From Paramuribaculum sp. (GTDB lineage: Bacteria; Bacteroidota; Bacteroidia; Bacteroidales; Muribaculaceae): 8,443 bases of DNA. A program made the translations under genes and the position numbers. The stretch lies in contig JAIDJZ010000326.1 of the NCBI GenBank assembly GCA_029051965.1, forward strand, positions 1-8,443, written 5' to 3'. Shown here one piece after another: positions 1 to 6,675 of the stretch. The notes below the pieces were generated by a model that was not told the origin of the DNA, ran no database searches, and worked only from the letters and a program-made list of their open reading frames with translations. Every line of letters begins with the position of its first letter. Within the stretch, counting starts at the first letter, position 1.

Positions 1-186
1 TAGTTTTTTCCAATCACCCCGGATGAACAGACCGCCATAGCCAGTAAGATCCATTTCAGTGATGATCGCTTCATCGCTTCTGTTTTCAGAAGCTGTTTCA
101 GAAGCGTTTTCAGAAGCTGTTTGAGAACTTTGGTTGCAGGCGCATAACAGCGTGATAAGTCCAAGTAGAAGAATACGTGTAGTCAT
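1..186 (-). CDS. Small lipoprotein, N-terminal part (runs off window start)
   Basis: The ATG is at 186-184 and the frame stays open for 62 codons to the window edge, so the C-terminus is not visible. The N-terminus is a typical lipoprotein signal: MTTR, a hydrophobic stretch (ILLLGLITLL), then the lipobox LCAC with Cys17 as the predicted lipidated residue. After the Cys comes a low-complexity stretch of four-residue repeats (ASEN/ASET/ASEN), then a segment containing TEMDLTGYGGLFIRGDW. The residues after Cys17 are NQSSQ, without the acidic surface-export signal known from some Bacteroidetes lipoproteins, so a periplasm-facing location is possible. It starts 52 bp after the RHS stop codon on the same strand, so it is probably in the same operon. 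Its place directly behind a toxin-like tip makes an immunity or accessory role possible, but no domain supports this. Family not recognised. Confidence 0.72.
   Translation of the reverse strand, partial: MTTRILLLGLITLLCACNQSSQTASENASETASENRSDEAIITEMDLTGYGGLFIRGDWKKL
82..128 (-). repeat. 12-bp in-frame tandem repeat in the lipoprotein gene
   Basis: There are about four units of 12 bp, starting at 82, 94, 106 and 118. On the plus strand they read GTTTTCAGAAGC, TGTTTCAGAAGC, GTTTTCAGAAGC, and a degenerate TGTTTGAGAAC. The period is a multiple of three, so copy-number change would lengthen or shorten the Ala-Ser-Glu-Asn/Thr linker behind the lipidated Cys without breaking the frame. Confidence 0.8.
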
Positions 187-238
187 TGATTCGGTTTTGT
201 TAGATATTGTTAAGAATCTGAATTAATCATATTGTAAA

Positions 239-889
239 TTATTTCCATACAAAGCCAAAAATTCTATTTAATGCGAGGTCAGAGATTTGATAATTTTGGA
301 CTCCGTGGACAGACATGAAAAAAGTTGGTAATATTCCAGGTGGCTCGCATTTGGACGAAGATTGTAATACCGTATAGGTGGGCTTTCCGTTTCTATTGTC
401 TATCTCTCCTGTTGGAACCCAGCAGGTAACATATGATCCATCATATGGGGTGTCTGGTGAAATTGAATGTTCAGGAGCTATTATTGTAGAGCAACTTTCT
501 TCGGCAAGTTGTTCAACGAAACATTTGCCTATAATACCTTTGCCAACATTACATTCTCCGATGAAGATAGTTTTCAGAGCAAAGCACTCTTTAAATACTG
601 TTAAATCATAGGTGATGTCTATCGTTTCATTTCCGATTTTTAAAATACCAGGTGATCCATGTTCATTAATGGTAATGAACGAATATCTGCTTAAGCTCGT
701 TACTTCGGAGAACGCATTAAGCATGTCATTAACATTATCCACTAATAATATCGGTACGTTAGACTTTTTTACGATATTATAGTCGTCCTGAATTGTAGCT
801 TGATATGTATTGAGCCCACTTTGGGTTACGTAAGATGGGAAAATAGCGAGGATCCTTGAAAAATTATTCTTGTGATTTACTAAGGTATA
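239..889 (-). other. C-terminal tip of the RHS protein: caspase-like (CHAT/DUF4347/C80-type) cysteine peptidase domain, predicted
   Basis: The domain covers residues 401-616 of the C-terminal frame, directly after the core motif DPSGE. The pattern is that of a caspase-haemoglobinase fold. A hydrophobic strand (VPILLVDN) comes first. A second strand ends in a His (FITINEHGSPG, His477, codon 661-659). A third ends in a Cys (KTIFIGECNVGKG, Cys513, codon 553-551). Then come a helix with FVEQLAEE and a strand, STIIAPEHS. The 36-residue His-Cys spacing and the HGSPG...CNVG...G..F...LA layout fit CHAT, DUF4347 and C80-type families as I know them. In RHS proteins such a domain could be the released effector or could process the protein itself. 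The last 70 or so residues are not recognised. No database search was possible, and an inactive relative cannot be excluded. Confidence 0.6.
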
Positions 890-2089
890 TTCACCTGAGG
901 GATCGATGAGGTTTATTGGATCGGCCGCGCAGTAAGCGTAGGGGGAAATGCCGGAGAGGTATGGAACGGCGAGTCGCCTACCAGTCTGAGGGTCGGTCAA
1001 CGCCCCGGCCAATGGGTCGGGCTGGGAGAACGAGGCGACAGCCGCGATCGCGCGGCGGGCATTGAAGTCATATTCGGCGAGGCCGAATTCGGTCAGGAGT
1101 TCTTTTGCGCCGAATTTGTGCCGCTGGAGCTGGGGATTGACGGCATCGTTGTGCGGCAGACCGTATGGATAGTAGTCGGTTGTCTGGACAAGGCTTTGCG
1201 ATGCGCAGTCGTAGACTCCCACAATGTTTCCCTGATGGTCGGGAATGTATAGGCTGAGGGCTGGGCTGTCGAGGTCGACATAGCCTTGCGGCAGCAGGAG
1301 CCTGACGGGCGAACCGTCGACGATTTCGTAGCTTCCGATCCACATTCGGGAGCGGTCGGCCGTTCCGTCGGCACTGATGTGGCGTTCGGCGAGTTTTTCG
1401 CCGGATGCGGAATAGAGATAGCGGATCTCGTTGCCATTCGTGAAGCGTATGCACATCGGCCGGTTGATGTCGTTGTAGGTTATGGAGACGATGTTGCGGT
1501 CACGGTCGTGGGTGAGGTTTCCGTTGTGGTCGTAGGCGCGGTCTTTGCCAACGATCCACGGGAGTATGGGGAGCGGTTCTCCCAAGAAGTCCTTATTGAT
1601 GGTAATGTCTGATTCAAGGGGGATTCTGTCAGATATTCCGATGGTGCTGATCAGTTGGTTTCCCTCAAGGGTTAGGTGGGTGGTTGTTGTTCCCGGGAGG
1701 ATTCCCGCAGAGTTTCCGTGGCGGGTGATTTTACGGAGGTTGGCCTGACGGTCGTATTCATAGGCCGTCGAGAAGTCTTTCGGCAGGATTGCGGAAGAAT
1801 CGGAGGCCGAGGATGAGAAGTCGGCCTGAGAGAGGAATCCAAGGTCGGAGTAGAGATAGTCGTAGCGTCGTTCAATTCCGTCGATGAGCGTTGACTTGGC
1901 GATGATTCGTCCGGATAAGGAGCGGTAGCGGCCGCGGTCGCCGTAGAGGATGTTTTGAGAGATTCCGGCAGCGTCCCAGTGAGAGATGTTTCCGCGGATG
2001 TCTGTTTCGGTCGTGCGACAGAAACTGCCTTCGGACTGACTGCGGAACGGGTTGCCGAGTTCGTCATAGTCAACAGCAGCGAGGAGCAA
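239..2089 (-). CDS. RHS protein, C-terminal half: YD repeats, RHS core and caspase-like tip (frameshifted from upstream part)
   Basis: This 616-codon frame has no convincing start of its own; its first possible start is TTG at 2089. It opens in the middle of a YD-repeat (AAVDYDELGNPF), so it is best read as the continuation of the upstream RHS frame. Residues 1-260 are YD-repeat-like segments (DYDELGNP, YDHNGNLTHDRDRN, FTNGNEIRYLYSASGEKL). Residues about 275-400 are the RHS-associated core (YYPYGLPH, KFGAKELL, SPYAYCAADPINLIDPSGE). Residues 401-616 form a distinct tip with a caspase-like His/Cys pair. RHS proteins are known to form a beta-cage that encloses a C-terminal effector domain and releases it after cleavage near the end of the core. 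If joined to the upstream frame, the protein is about 2,145 residues. It may be expressed only if the frame difference is a sequencing error or is bypassed; otherwise the tip is orphaned. Confidence 0.85.
   Translation of the reverse strand: MLLAAVDYDELGNPFRSQSEGSFCRTTETDIRGNISHWDAAGISQNILYGDRGRYRSLSGRIIAKSTLIDGIERRYDYLYSDLGFLSQADFSSSASDSSAILPKDFSTAYEYDRQANLRKITRHGNSAGILPGTTTTHLTLEGNQLISTIGISDRIPLESDITINKDFLGEPLPILPWIVGKDRAYDHNGNLTHDRDRNIVSITYNDINRPMCIRFTNGNEIRYLYSASGEKLAERHISADGTADRSRMWIGSYEIVDGSPVRLLLPQGYVDLDSPALSLYIPDHQGNIVGVYDCASQSLVQTTDYYPYGLPHNDAVNPQLQRHKFGAKELLTEFGLAEYDFNARRAIAAVASFSQPDPLAGALTDPQTGRRLAVPYLSGISPYAYCAADPINLIDPSGEYTLVNHKNNFSRILAIFPSYVTQSGLNTYQATIQDDYNIVKKSNVPILLVDNVNDMLNAFSEVTSLSRYSFITINEHGSPGILKIGNETIDITYDLTVFKECFALKTIFIGECNVGKGIIGKCFVEQLAEESCSTIIAPEHSISPDTPYDGSYVTCWVPTGEIDNRNGKPTYTVLQSSSKCEPPGILPTFFMSVHGVQNYQISDLALNRIFGFVWK
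890..1267 (-). other. RHS repeat-associated core domain
   Basis: The segment covers residues about 275-400 of the C-terminal frame. It contains the usual core landmarks in order: YIPDHQGNIVGVYD, DYYPYGLPH, HKFGAKELL, GLAEYDFNAR, QPDPLAG, and SPYAYCAADPINLIDPSGE. Compared with the common form, in which the YDfgAR motif leads straight into y-P--grF---DP, this one reads ARRAIAAVASFSQPDP. It also carries extra residues (ALTDPQTGRRLAVPYLSG) before SPYAYC. The end of the core coincides with a sharp fall in GC content, the usual position where RHS tips are exchanged. Confidence 0.85.
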
Positions 2090-5000
2090 CGGCGAATCGG
2101 ACTTTCGGCGCTGAGCGAGAGGTGAGAGGTCAGAGTGCGTCCGAAGCGGTCGTAGGTGTGGTCGGTGCGGTGGGCGCGCAGTATTTCCGTCTGAGGGGAG
2201 TCGACGGAAACGACCGTCGACAGTGGAAGTCCGCCATATGACGGCTTGACGGAGACAGTCAGAAGCGAACCGTCGATTGCGCGGGAGATGGACCGGATTG
2301 TCTGTCCTTTGGAGTTATGTCGTTCAACGGAGAGTAGCGGGTGGGGCGGGGAATCGTCGGCATGGCCGAGCACGGCAGTGAGCGATCCGGTGCGTCGTCC
2401 GGTTTCGGATTCGGCGGGACGCGATTCGGTCTCGGTCGGGAGGAGGGTGATTCCGCCGGGATAAGTAACGGGGGGAATCGGATCGGGGAATGCGGGATCG
2501 AATACGGGTCGTAGGGAGTCGGGCAGGAATGTGTGGTCATCGTAAAATGATGCATTCAGAAGAGATGCCCCCTGAAGATCACCGATCCCGGATGAGGGGA
2601 GGCCTGTATAGCCGGAGGCGAGGAATCCTGCTCCGACCGGAGCCGACCGGCGCAGGGTGAGTGGAGGTGTTGTCGCGGAGAGGTCGGAGTCCCAGATGTC
2701 ATCGGAGAGGGCGTCGTCGCATGTTCCGGCTACGGCGAGGCGTCCGAGTTGATCGCAGGCGATGAAGGAGCGGCGTCCGCGTGCGGCCTGATTGCCGTCG
2801 CGGGTGAAGCATAGACGTCCGTCGCTGTCGTAGGCGTAGCGTACAGGCTGGCATCCGGGAGTTTTCGCGGATCGCGGACGTAGAGCTTTGTCATAGGAAT
2901 AGACGTAGGCATAGCGGGCGATGATTTCATCGGCGAGCGACCATTCGCCTCCGATGAAGTTCATTTCGGCGGCGGCTTCGGGGGGTAGCACAACGAGCGG
3001 GTTTCCCCAGGAGTCGGAGATGGTGTAGGTGTCGGCGTAGGAGTAGCTTCCGGTGAGGCGTCTGACGAGGACTGTGCGGCCAAGCGGGTCGGTGAAGGTG
3101 AGCGTCACGCGGCCGTCGGGGTCAGTGGAACGGACGCAGTCGAGATCTCCGCGGGCGTAGAAGTCATCGGAGCGGATGGTTGAGCCATCGAAGCTGAATC
3201 GGACGACGGCACGCGAGAAGTCGCGCTTCTGTGTCGTGGAGCATTGCGTTTCGAAGAGAGAGGCTGCTCCGGCAAAATCTTTTCCGGGCATCGAGACAGT
3301 AGCTGGTTGCAGGAGGGCGGAACGTGGATAGGTGGATCGAGATACGGCATCTGTGTCTCCTCCGAAGAGTGCGGCCGAGGCGGCTTCGAGCGGAGAGTCG
3401 GAGGCGAGCGCGGCGTCGATATCGGTCAGTGGGAGAGGTCGCCAGCCGGCTGTCGGGCGGTGGAGCGCGTCGTAGCGAGTCATTGTGACCACGTCGGTGT
3501 TGCCTGAACCGAAGCCTCTGGCGATTTCGGCAACGGAGAGACCGAATCCGTCATAGATGGTTTCGGTTATTGCGGGATCGGTCAAGAGAGTCGCGCGGTC
3601 TTTTATGTAGGTTTTTGTCATTACGAAATTTCGGCCGGGAGTGTCTGATCCGTCGTTACGGAGTCCGTAGGCATATTCGGTTGTTGTGAAGCCGTCAGGT
3701 CCAGTGACTCTTATTAGTCGTCCGCCCTGGTAGGTGTATTTTGTCACCGAACCGTCGGGGGCTGTCGCGGCAGTGCATCCGACGAGGGGGCTGTTGGTGA
3801 ATGAGCTGACGAGCCGAGGTCCGTCGGGAGTCCCTTCGGAGATGGACGCTAGCATGTTGTAGCGATCCCAAGAGAATGTCCGTTCGGGAGCACCAAGCTC
3901 CCGCAGCCCTGTGGGGAGTCCGCGGCTGTTGTAGCCGGTGATGTTCTGTCGGGCGATCACAGTGCCGTCGGCGCCGGTCAGAGTGATGGCTGTAGGGCGC
4001 GTGACGCCGTTGAAAATGCCGTATTCCCATGAGCGAGTGATGGTGTCGCGTCCGTCGACAACCCACATTTCCCTTACGGGCAGTGAATGGCGTCCGCAAT
4101 TGGCAGCACGGGAAAAGAATGAGGAGTTGACGTTGTCGGCGCGTGCGATATAGTGTTCCATCGTGTGTCCGCCTTCGGTTGTGCGAGTGCCGAAGTGCAT
4201 GCGGGAGGATGCGGACAGCTGGATGCTGTCGCCGGGAAACGGACTGAGGGTTATCGGGCCGATGATCTGGAATGTGTCGCGCCGCGCTGCTGAAAGAGGA
4301 GTGAAGCCCCAGAAATCGCTCGTCGTATAGATGTTACTGGTTGTCGAGACACGTTTTGAGCCGTCGGGGAAATAGCGTGTTGAGACGACGGAGTCACATT
4401 GGAAGCGTGAGCTTGTGAGGGAGGCAACGCAGAAGTCGAGGTCGGACAGTTTTTTGCAACCGTGTTGCGGAATGAGGCTGGCCGGAATGAGATCGCGCAC
4501 GTTCTTGTGCTGGTAGACGGATGTCAGAGCCGAGTTTTCGTCATGAGAACTGTAGGTGAAGACGCTTTCAGCCAAAGGAGAGTAAGAGCCTTCAGTGCCG
4601 GAGAATGATGTGGCCGAGATGAGTAGCGGGGCTGCGCCCGGTTTTTCTGTGAAAGAGCCACCAAGAGCGGCGTTTCTGCCCATAGCTTTGAAGACGCCCT
4701 CAGGAGCGTTGAAGGGAGGACTTGCAAGCGCGGGGTATCGTTCGTCGCGAAGGGCGATTTCTGAAAATGGATCATATGAGCCATTGCAGGCACTGACAAA
4801 ATCGAGGCGGCACGGTGATGTGTCATAGCAGCGGCGTGTCATCACGGGATTGTCGACATCTGATCCGGAAATGCGCTCTTCGACAGTGCCATAGTAAATG
4901 CGGGCGTTATGGGGTGAGTGTCCCGGCGCAAGCGAGGAGTCGTGGAACGTTACGGAGTTGGAGTAGACAATGATTTCTTGTAGCGGATCTCCGGGTCTAT

Positions 5001-6675
5001 CGATCACTTTCGCGGTGCCACTGATGCTGACGAAGTCACCGAAACTGACATTGTCGAGATCGATCGTACACATCGGGTCGGAGTAGCTGAACTCGCGTAT
5101 GCGTCGCCGCAAGGTCACGGAGTCAATGGTCTCGATGCTGCGCAGTCGTGAGCCGATGGCGAGATTGAAAGTGTCGAGCGGAGTGCCAGAGAAGTTGCGC
5201 CGGATGTAGGTCATCGCACTCGGTTCATAGGAGTAGCGGGTCAGGAGGCCGGCGGCAGTTGAGTGTTCGCGCAACTCGCCTTTCTGCGGGAGACTGTAGT
5301 GGTAATAACGCCGGTCTTCGTTGAACTCTCCTGTGAAAGGGTCAATAATGGACTGCGATGCGTCGTTGCCGATCAGAGGATTCGGGTAACCGAAAAAATC
5401 TTTTTGAGACTCGGTGGTCCAACCTCCATAAGCGAAGTTGTGGGCGTCAAGCAGTTTGCCTTCGCTTCGGATTTCAATGTGACGAAGGGTTCTGGTTTTG
5501 TCGGAAAAATCATAGTCGAGGGATATGTCGCGCACACTGCGACCTTCCGGGGAGGTTATGGTTATTGTCTTCAGTATGGCGGGGGTTGAATGTCCGAGTC
5601 CTACTGAGGCGTGCTCGTGGACAAATGTGGCTGTGGCAGCGCGGCTGATGATCGATTGCAGCAATTTCTGATCGCGAAATGTGGTGACGGCATGGTCATG
5701 AACTGACGAATTGCCCGACCAGACGGATTCTTCGATTCCGGACCGATTGTAGCGGTAGAACGAGTAGGTGTTGCTTTTGTGTACTTTATCACGCGTCCAT
5801 TGAGGAAGGGGTTCATAGACGTATGAGACGGTGTCGGCCCCTTCGGGGGATATTATGCTGGTGAGATGCCACGTGCTTACGGCATTGTTGTAGTTGGGCA
5901 ATTCGGTAACAGTGATTGTGGCTGGTTTGTAGTGGTAGTCGATGTGTTCGCGCTCGGTGAAAAAGTAGCGCGTCCCGTCGGGTGTGGAGACTATGAAATC
6001 GCGTACGCCGTCGCGCAGGTTGCCTGTGAAAGCGATGTTGTTGTCAGACTGTGGAGTCTGGATGATTTTTTCTCCGATCACGACGAAACTGCCGCTGCCG
6101 CCGGGACAACTGTAGCTGTAGCGGTCGAGAGAGGCTTCTTTTCGGTATTCGTCAATGTCAATAAGGTATTTCCATCCGTCGGGGTCGGCGGTGATTGCGG
6201 CAGTGGAACGGATGTCGAGGGGTTTGGCTTCGTCTGGAAATCCGACAATATGTCGCGTGATACATCCGACTCCGGACATGCTCCATCCCAAGCCGAGCGA
6301 TCCGGGCTGTTCGTCGACCTTGTGCGGGCCGATTGCATGAGACAGGGAGAGCGATACTGCAAGATCGCCTGATTGCCATTCGAAAAGTGGGATATGAAGG
6401 CCGGCTGTGCCGGATGCGAAGTCCACGTCTTCGTCGACATGCCGCGTCATGGCTGCTGCTTCCGGCGAAGGAGCGGTGACGATTGCGTCGAGTGTCAGAG
6501 CAGGACTGAATGAGCTGTTGTCGCTCCCTATTGATGAGTTTGCGCGACTTACAACGGTTGTAGAATCAGTGGCAGTGGTGTCGGCAGGCACGGTTGTCAG
6601 CGTATCGGCAGGCATTGCGTTGACGAAACCAACCGATAGCACCAGGGCAGACAGGAGTGTAAACAAGTTTTTCAT
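1672..6675 (-). CDS. RHS/YD-repeat protein, N-terminal and central part
   Basis: I chose the ATG at 6675-6673 because it begins a clean signal peptide (MKNLFTLLSALVLSVGFVNA) and forms an ATGA overlap with the upstream gene; a start 14 codons earlier would add a charged, non-signal extension. After a Thr/Ser-rich linker (residues about 22-58), residues 70-141 match the N-terminal region of Bacteroidetes RHS and SpvB/TcdB-like proteins: SGTAGLHIPLFEWQSGDLAV, then GLGWSMSGVGCITR. A long beta-rich body follows, with YD-repeat motifs more recognisable towards the end (KYTYQGGRLIRVTGPDG, YAYDSDGRLCFTRDG, YDRFGRTL). From about 2101 to the stop at 1672 the frame is no longer RHS-like, so about 1,525 residues are genuine. 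The signal peptide indicates Sec export; there is no sorting domain of its own, since the C-terminus is the tip. The protein is likely surface-located or secreted. Confidence 0.85.
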   Translation of the reverse strand: MKNLFTLLSALVLSVGFVNAMPADTLTTVPADTTATDSTTVVSRANSSIGSDNSSFSPALTLDAIVTAPSPEAAAMTRHVDEDVDFASGTAGLHIPLFEWQSGDLAVSLSLSHAIGPHKVDEQPGSLGLGWSMSGVGCITRHIVGFPDEAKPLDIRSTAAITADPDGWKYLIDIDEYRKEASLDRYSYSCPGGSGSFVVIGEKIIQTPQSDNNIAFTGNLRDGVRDFIVSTPDGTRYFFTEREHIDYHYKPATITVTELPNYNNAVSTWHLTSIISPEGADTVSYVYEPLPQWTRDKVHKSNTYSFYRYNRSGIEESVWSGNSSVHDHAVTTFRDQKLLQSIISRAATATFVHEHASVGLGHSTPAILKTITITSPEGRSVRDISLDYDFSDKTRTLRHIEIRSEGKLLDAHNFAYGGWTTESQKDFFGYPNPLIGNDASQSIIDPFTGEFNEDRRYYHYSLPQKGELREHSTAAGLLTRYSYEPSAMTYIRRNFSGTPLDTFNLAIGSRLRSIETIDSVTLRRRIREFSYSDPMCTIDLDNVSFGDFVSISGTAKVIDRPGDPLQEIIVYSNSVTFHDSSLAPGHSPHNARIYYGTVEERISGSDVDNPVMTRRCYDTSPCRLDFVSACNGSYDPFSEIALRDERYPALASPPFNAPEGVFKAMGRNAALGGSFTEKPGAAPLLISATSFSGTEGSYSPLAESVFTYSSHDENSALTSVYQHKNVRDLIPASLIPQHGCKKLSDLDFCVASLTSSRFQCDSVVSTRYFPDGSKRVSTTSNIYTTSDFWGFTPLSAARRDTFQIIGPITLSPFPGDSIQLSASSRMHFGTRTTEGGHTMEHYIARADNVNSSFFSRAANCGRHSLPVREMWVVDGRDTITRSWEYGIFNGVTRPTAITLTGADGTVIARQNITGYNSRGLPTGLRELGAPERTFSWDRYNMLASISEGTPDGPRLVSSFTNSPLVGCTAATAPDGSVTKYTYQGGRLIRVTGPDGFTTTEYAYGLRNDGSDTPGRNFVMTKTYIKDRATLLTDPAITETIYDGFGLSVAEIARGFGSGNTDVVTMTRYDALHRPTAGWRPLPLTDIDAALASDSPLEAASAALFGGDTDAVSRSTYPRSALLQPATVSMPGKDFAGAASLFETQCSTTQKRDFSRAVVRFSFDGSTIRSDDFYARGDLDCVRSTDPDGRVTLTFTDPLGRTVLVRRLTGSYSYADTYTISDSWGNPLVVLPPEAAAEMNFIGGEWSLADEIIARYAYVYSYDKALRPRSAKTPGCQPVRYAYDSDGRLCFTRDGNQAARGRRSFIACDQLGRLAVAGTCDDALSDDIWDSDLSATTPPLTLRRSAPVGAGFLASGYTGLPSSGIGDLQGASLLNASFYDDHTFLPDSLRPVFDPAFPDPIPPVTYPGGITLLPTETESRPAESETGRRTGSLTAVLGHADDSPPHPLLSVERHNSKGQTIRSISRAIDGSLLTVSVKPSYGGLPLSTVVSVDSPQTEILRAHRTDHTYDRFGRTLTSHLSLSAESPIRRCSSLLLTMTNSATRSAVSPKAVSVARPKQTSAETSLTGTLPESLKTSSTATAAATAPYPDESSPSQRSSTELNDATTISTPTLDSSLRPTSHPRPPILPQSCRKTSRRPMNTTVRPTSVKSPATETLRESSREQQPPT
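2080..2125 (-). other. Reading-frame change splitting the RHS gene
   Basis: The upstream frame encodes good YD-repeat sequence (HTYDRFGRTLTSHLSLSAES) down to about 2101. It then turns into Ser/Thr/Pro-rich shadow sequence ending at 1672. The other frame takes over with LLLAAVDYDELGNPF from 2089. Adding one base, or removing two, would join them; a -1 ribosomal slip would do the same. I see no in-frame slippery heptamer: the AAAG here is read as GAA AGT, in the wrong phase. A true frameshift mutation or an assembly or base-calling error is more likely than programmed frameshifting. Confidence 0.8.
6672..6675 (-). promoter_or_regulatory. ATGA stop/start overlap coupling the two genes
   Basis: The TGA stop of the T9SS-domain gene (6674-6672) overlaps the ATG of the RHS gene (6675-6673) in the sequence ATGA. 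This usually means translational coupling of the downstream gene and a shared mRNA, and it supports the start chosen for the RHS protein. Confidence 0.85.

Noticed and set aside
1286..1612. Plus-strand open frame of 108 codons, and similar ones at 3244-3507 and 5263-5589
   Set aside because: All are antisense shadows of the RHS frame, without recognisable domains.
1672..2089. Tail of the upstream RHS frame after the frame change, about 140 codons
   Set aside because: It is Ser/Thr/Pro-rich with no RHS motifs, and the other frame over the same bases encodes clear YD repeats. It is shadow sequence in GC-rich DNA.
2095..2110. Programmed -1 frameshift site at AAAG
   Set aside because: The AAAG is not in the phase needed for an X-XXY-YYZ slip, and I saw no clear stimulating hairpin just downstream.
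5866..6372. Plus-strand open frame of 168 codons inside the RHS gene
   Set aside because: It lies antisense to strong RHS coding sequence, is Val/Gly-rich as expected for a complement frame, and has no promoter or neighbours on that strand.
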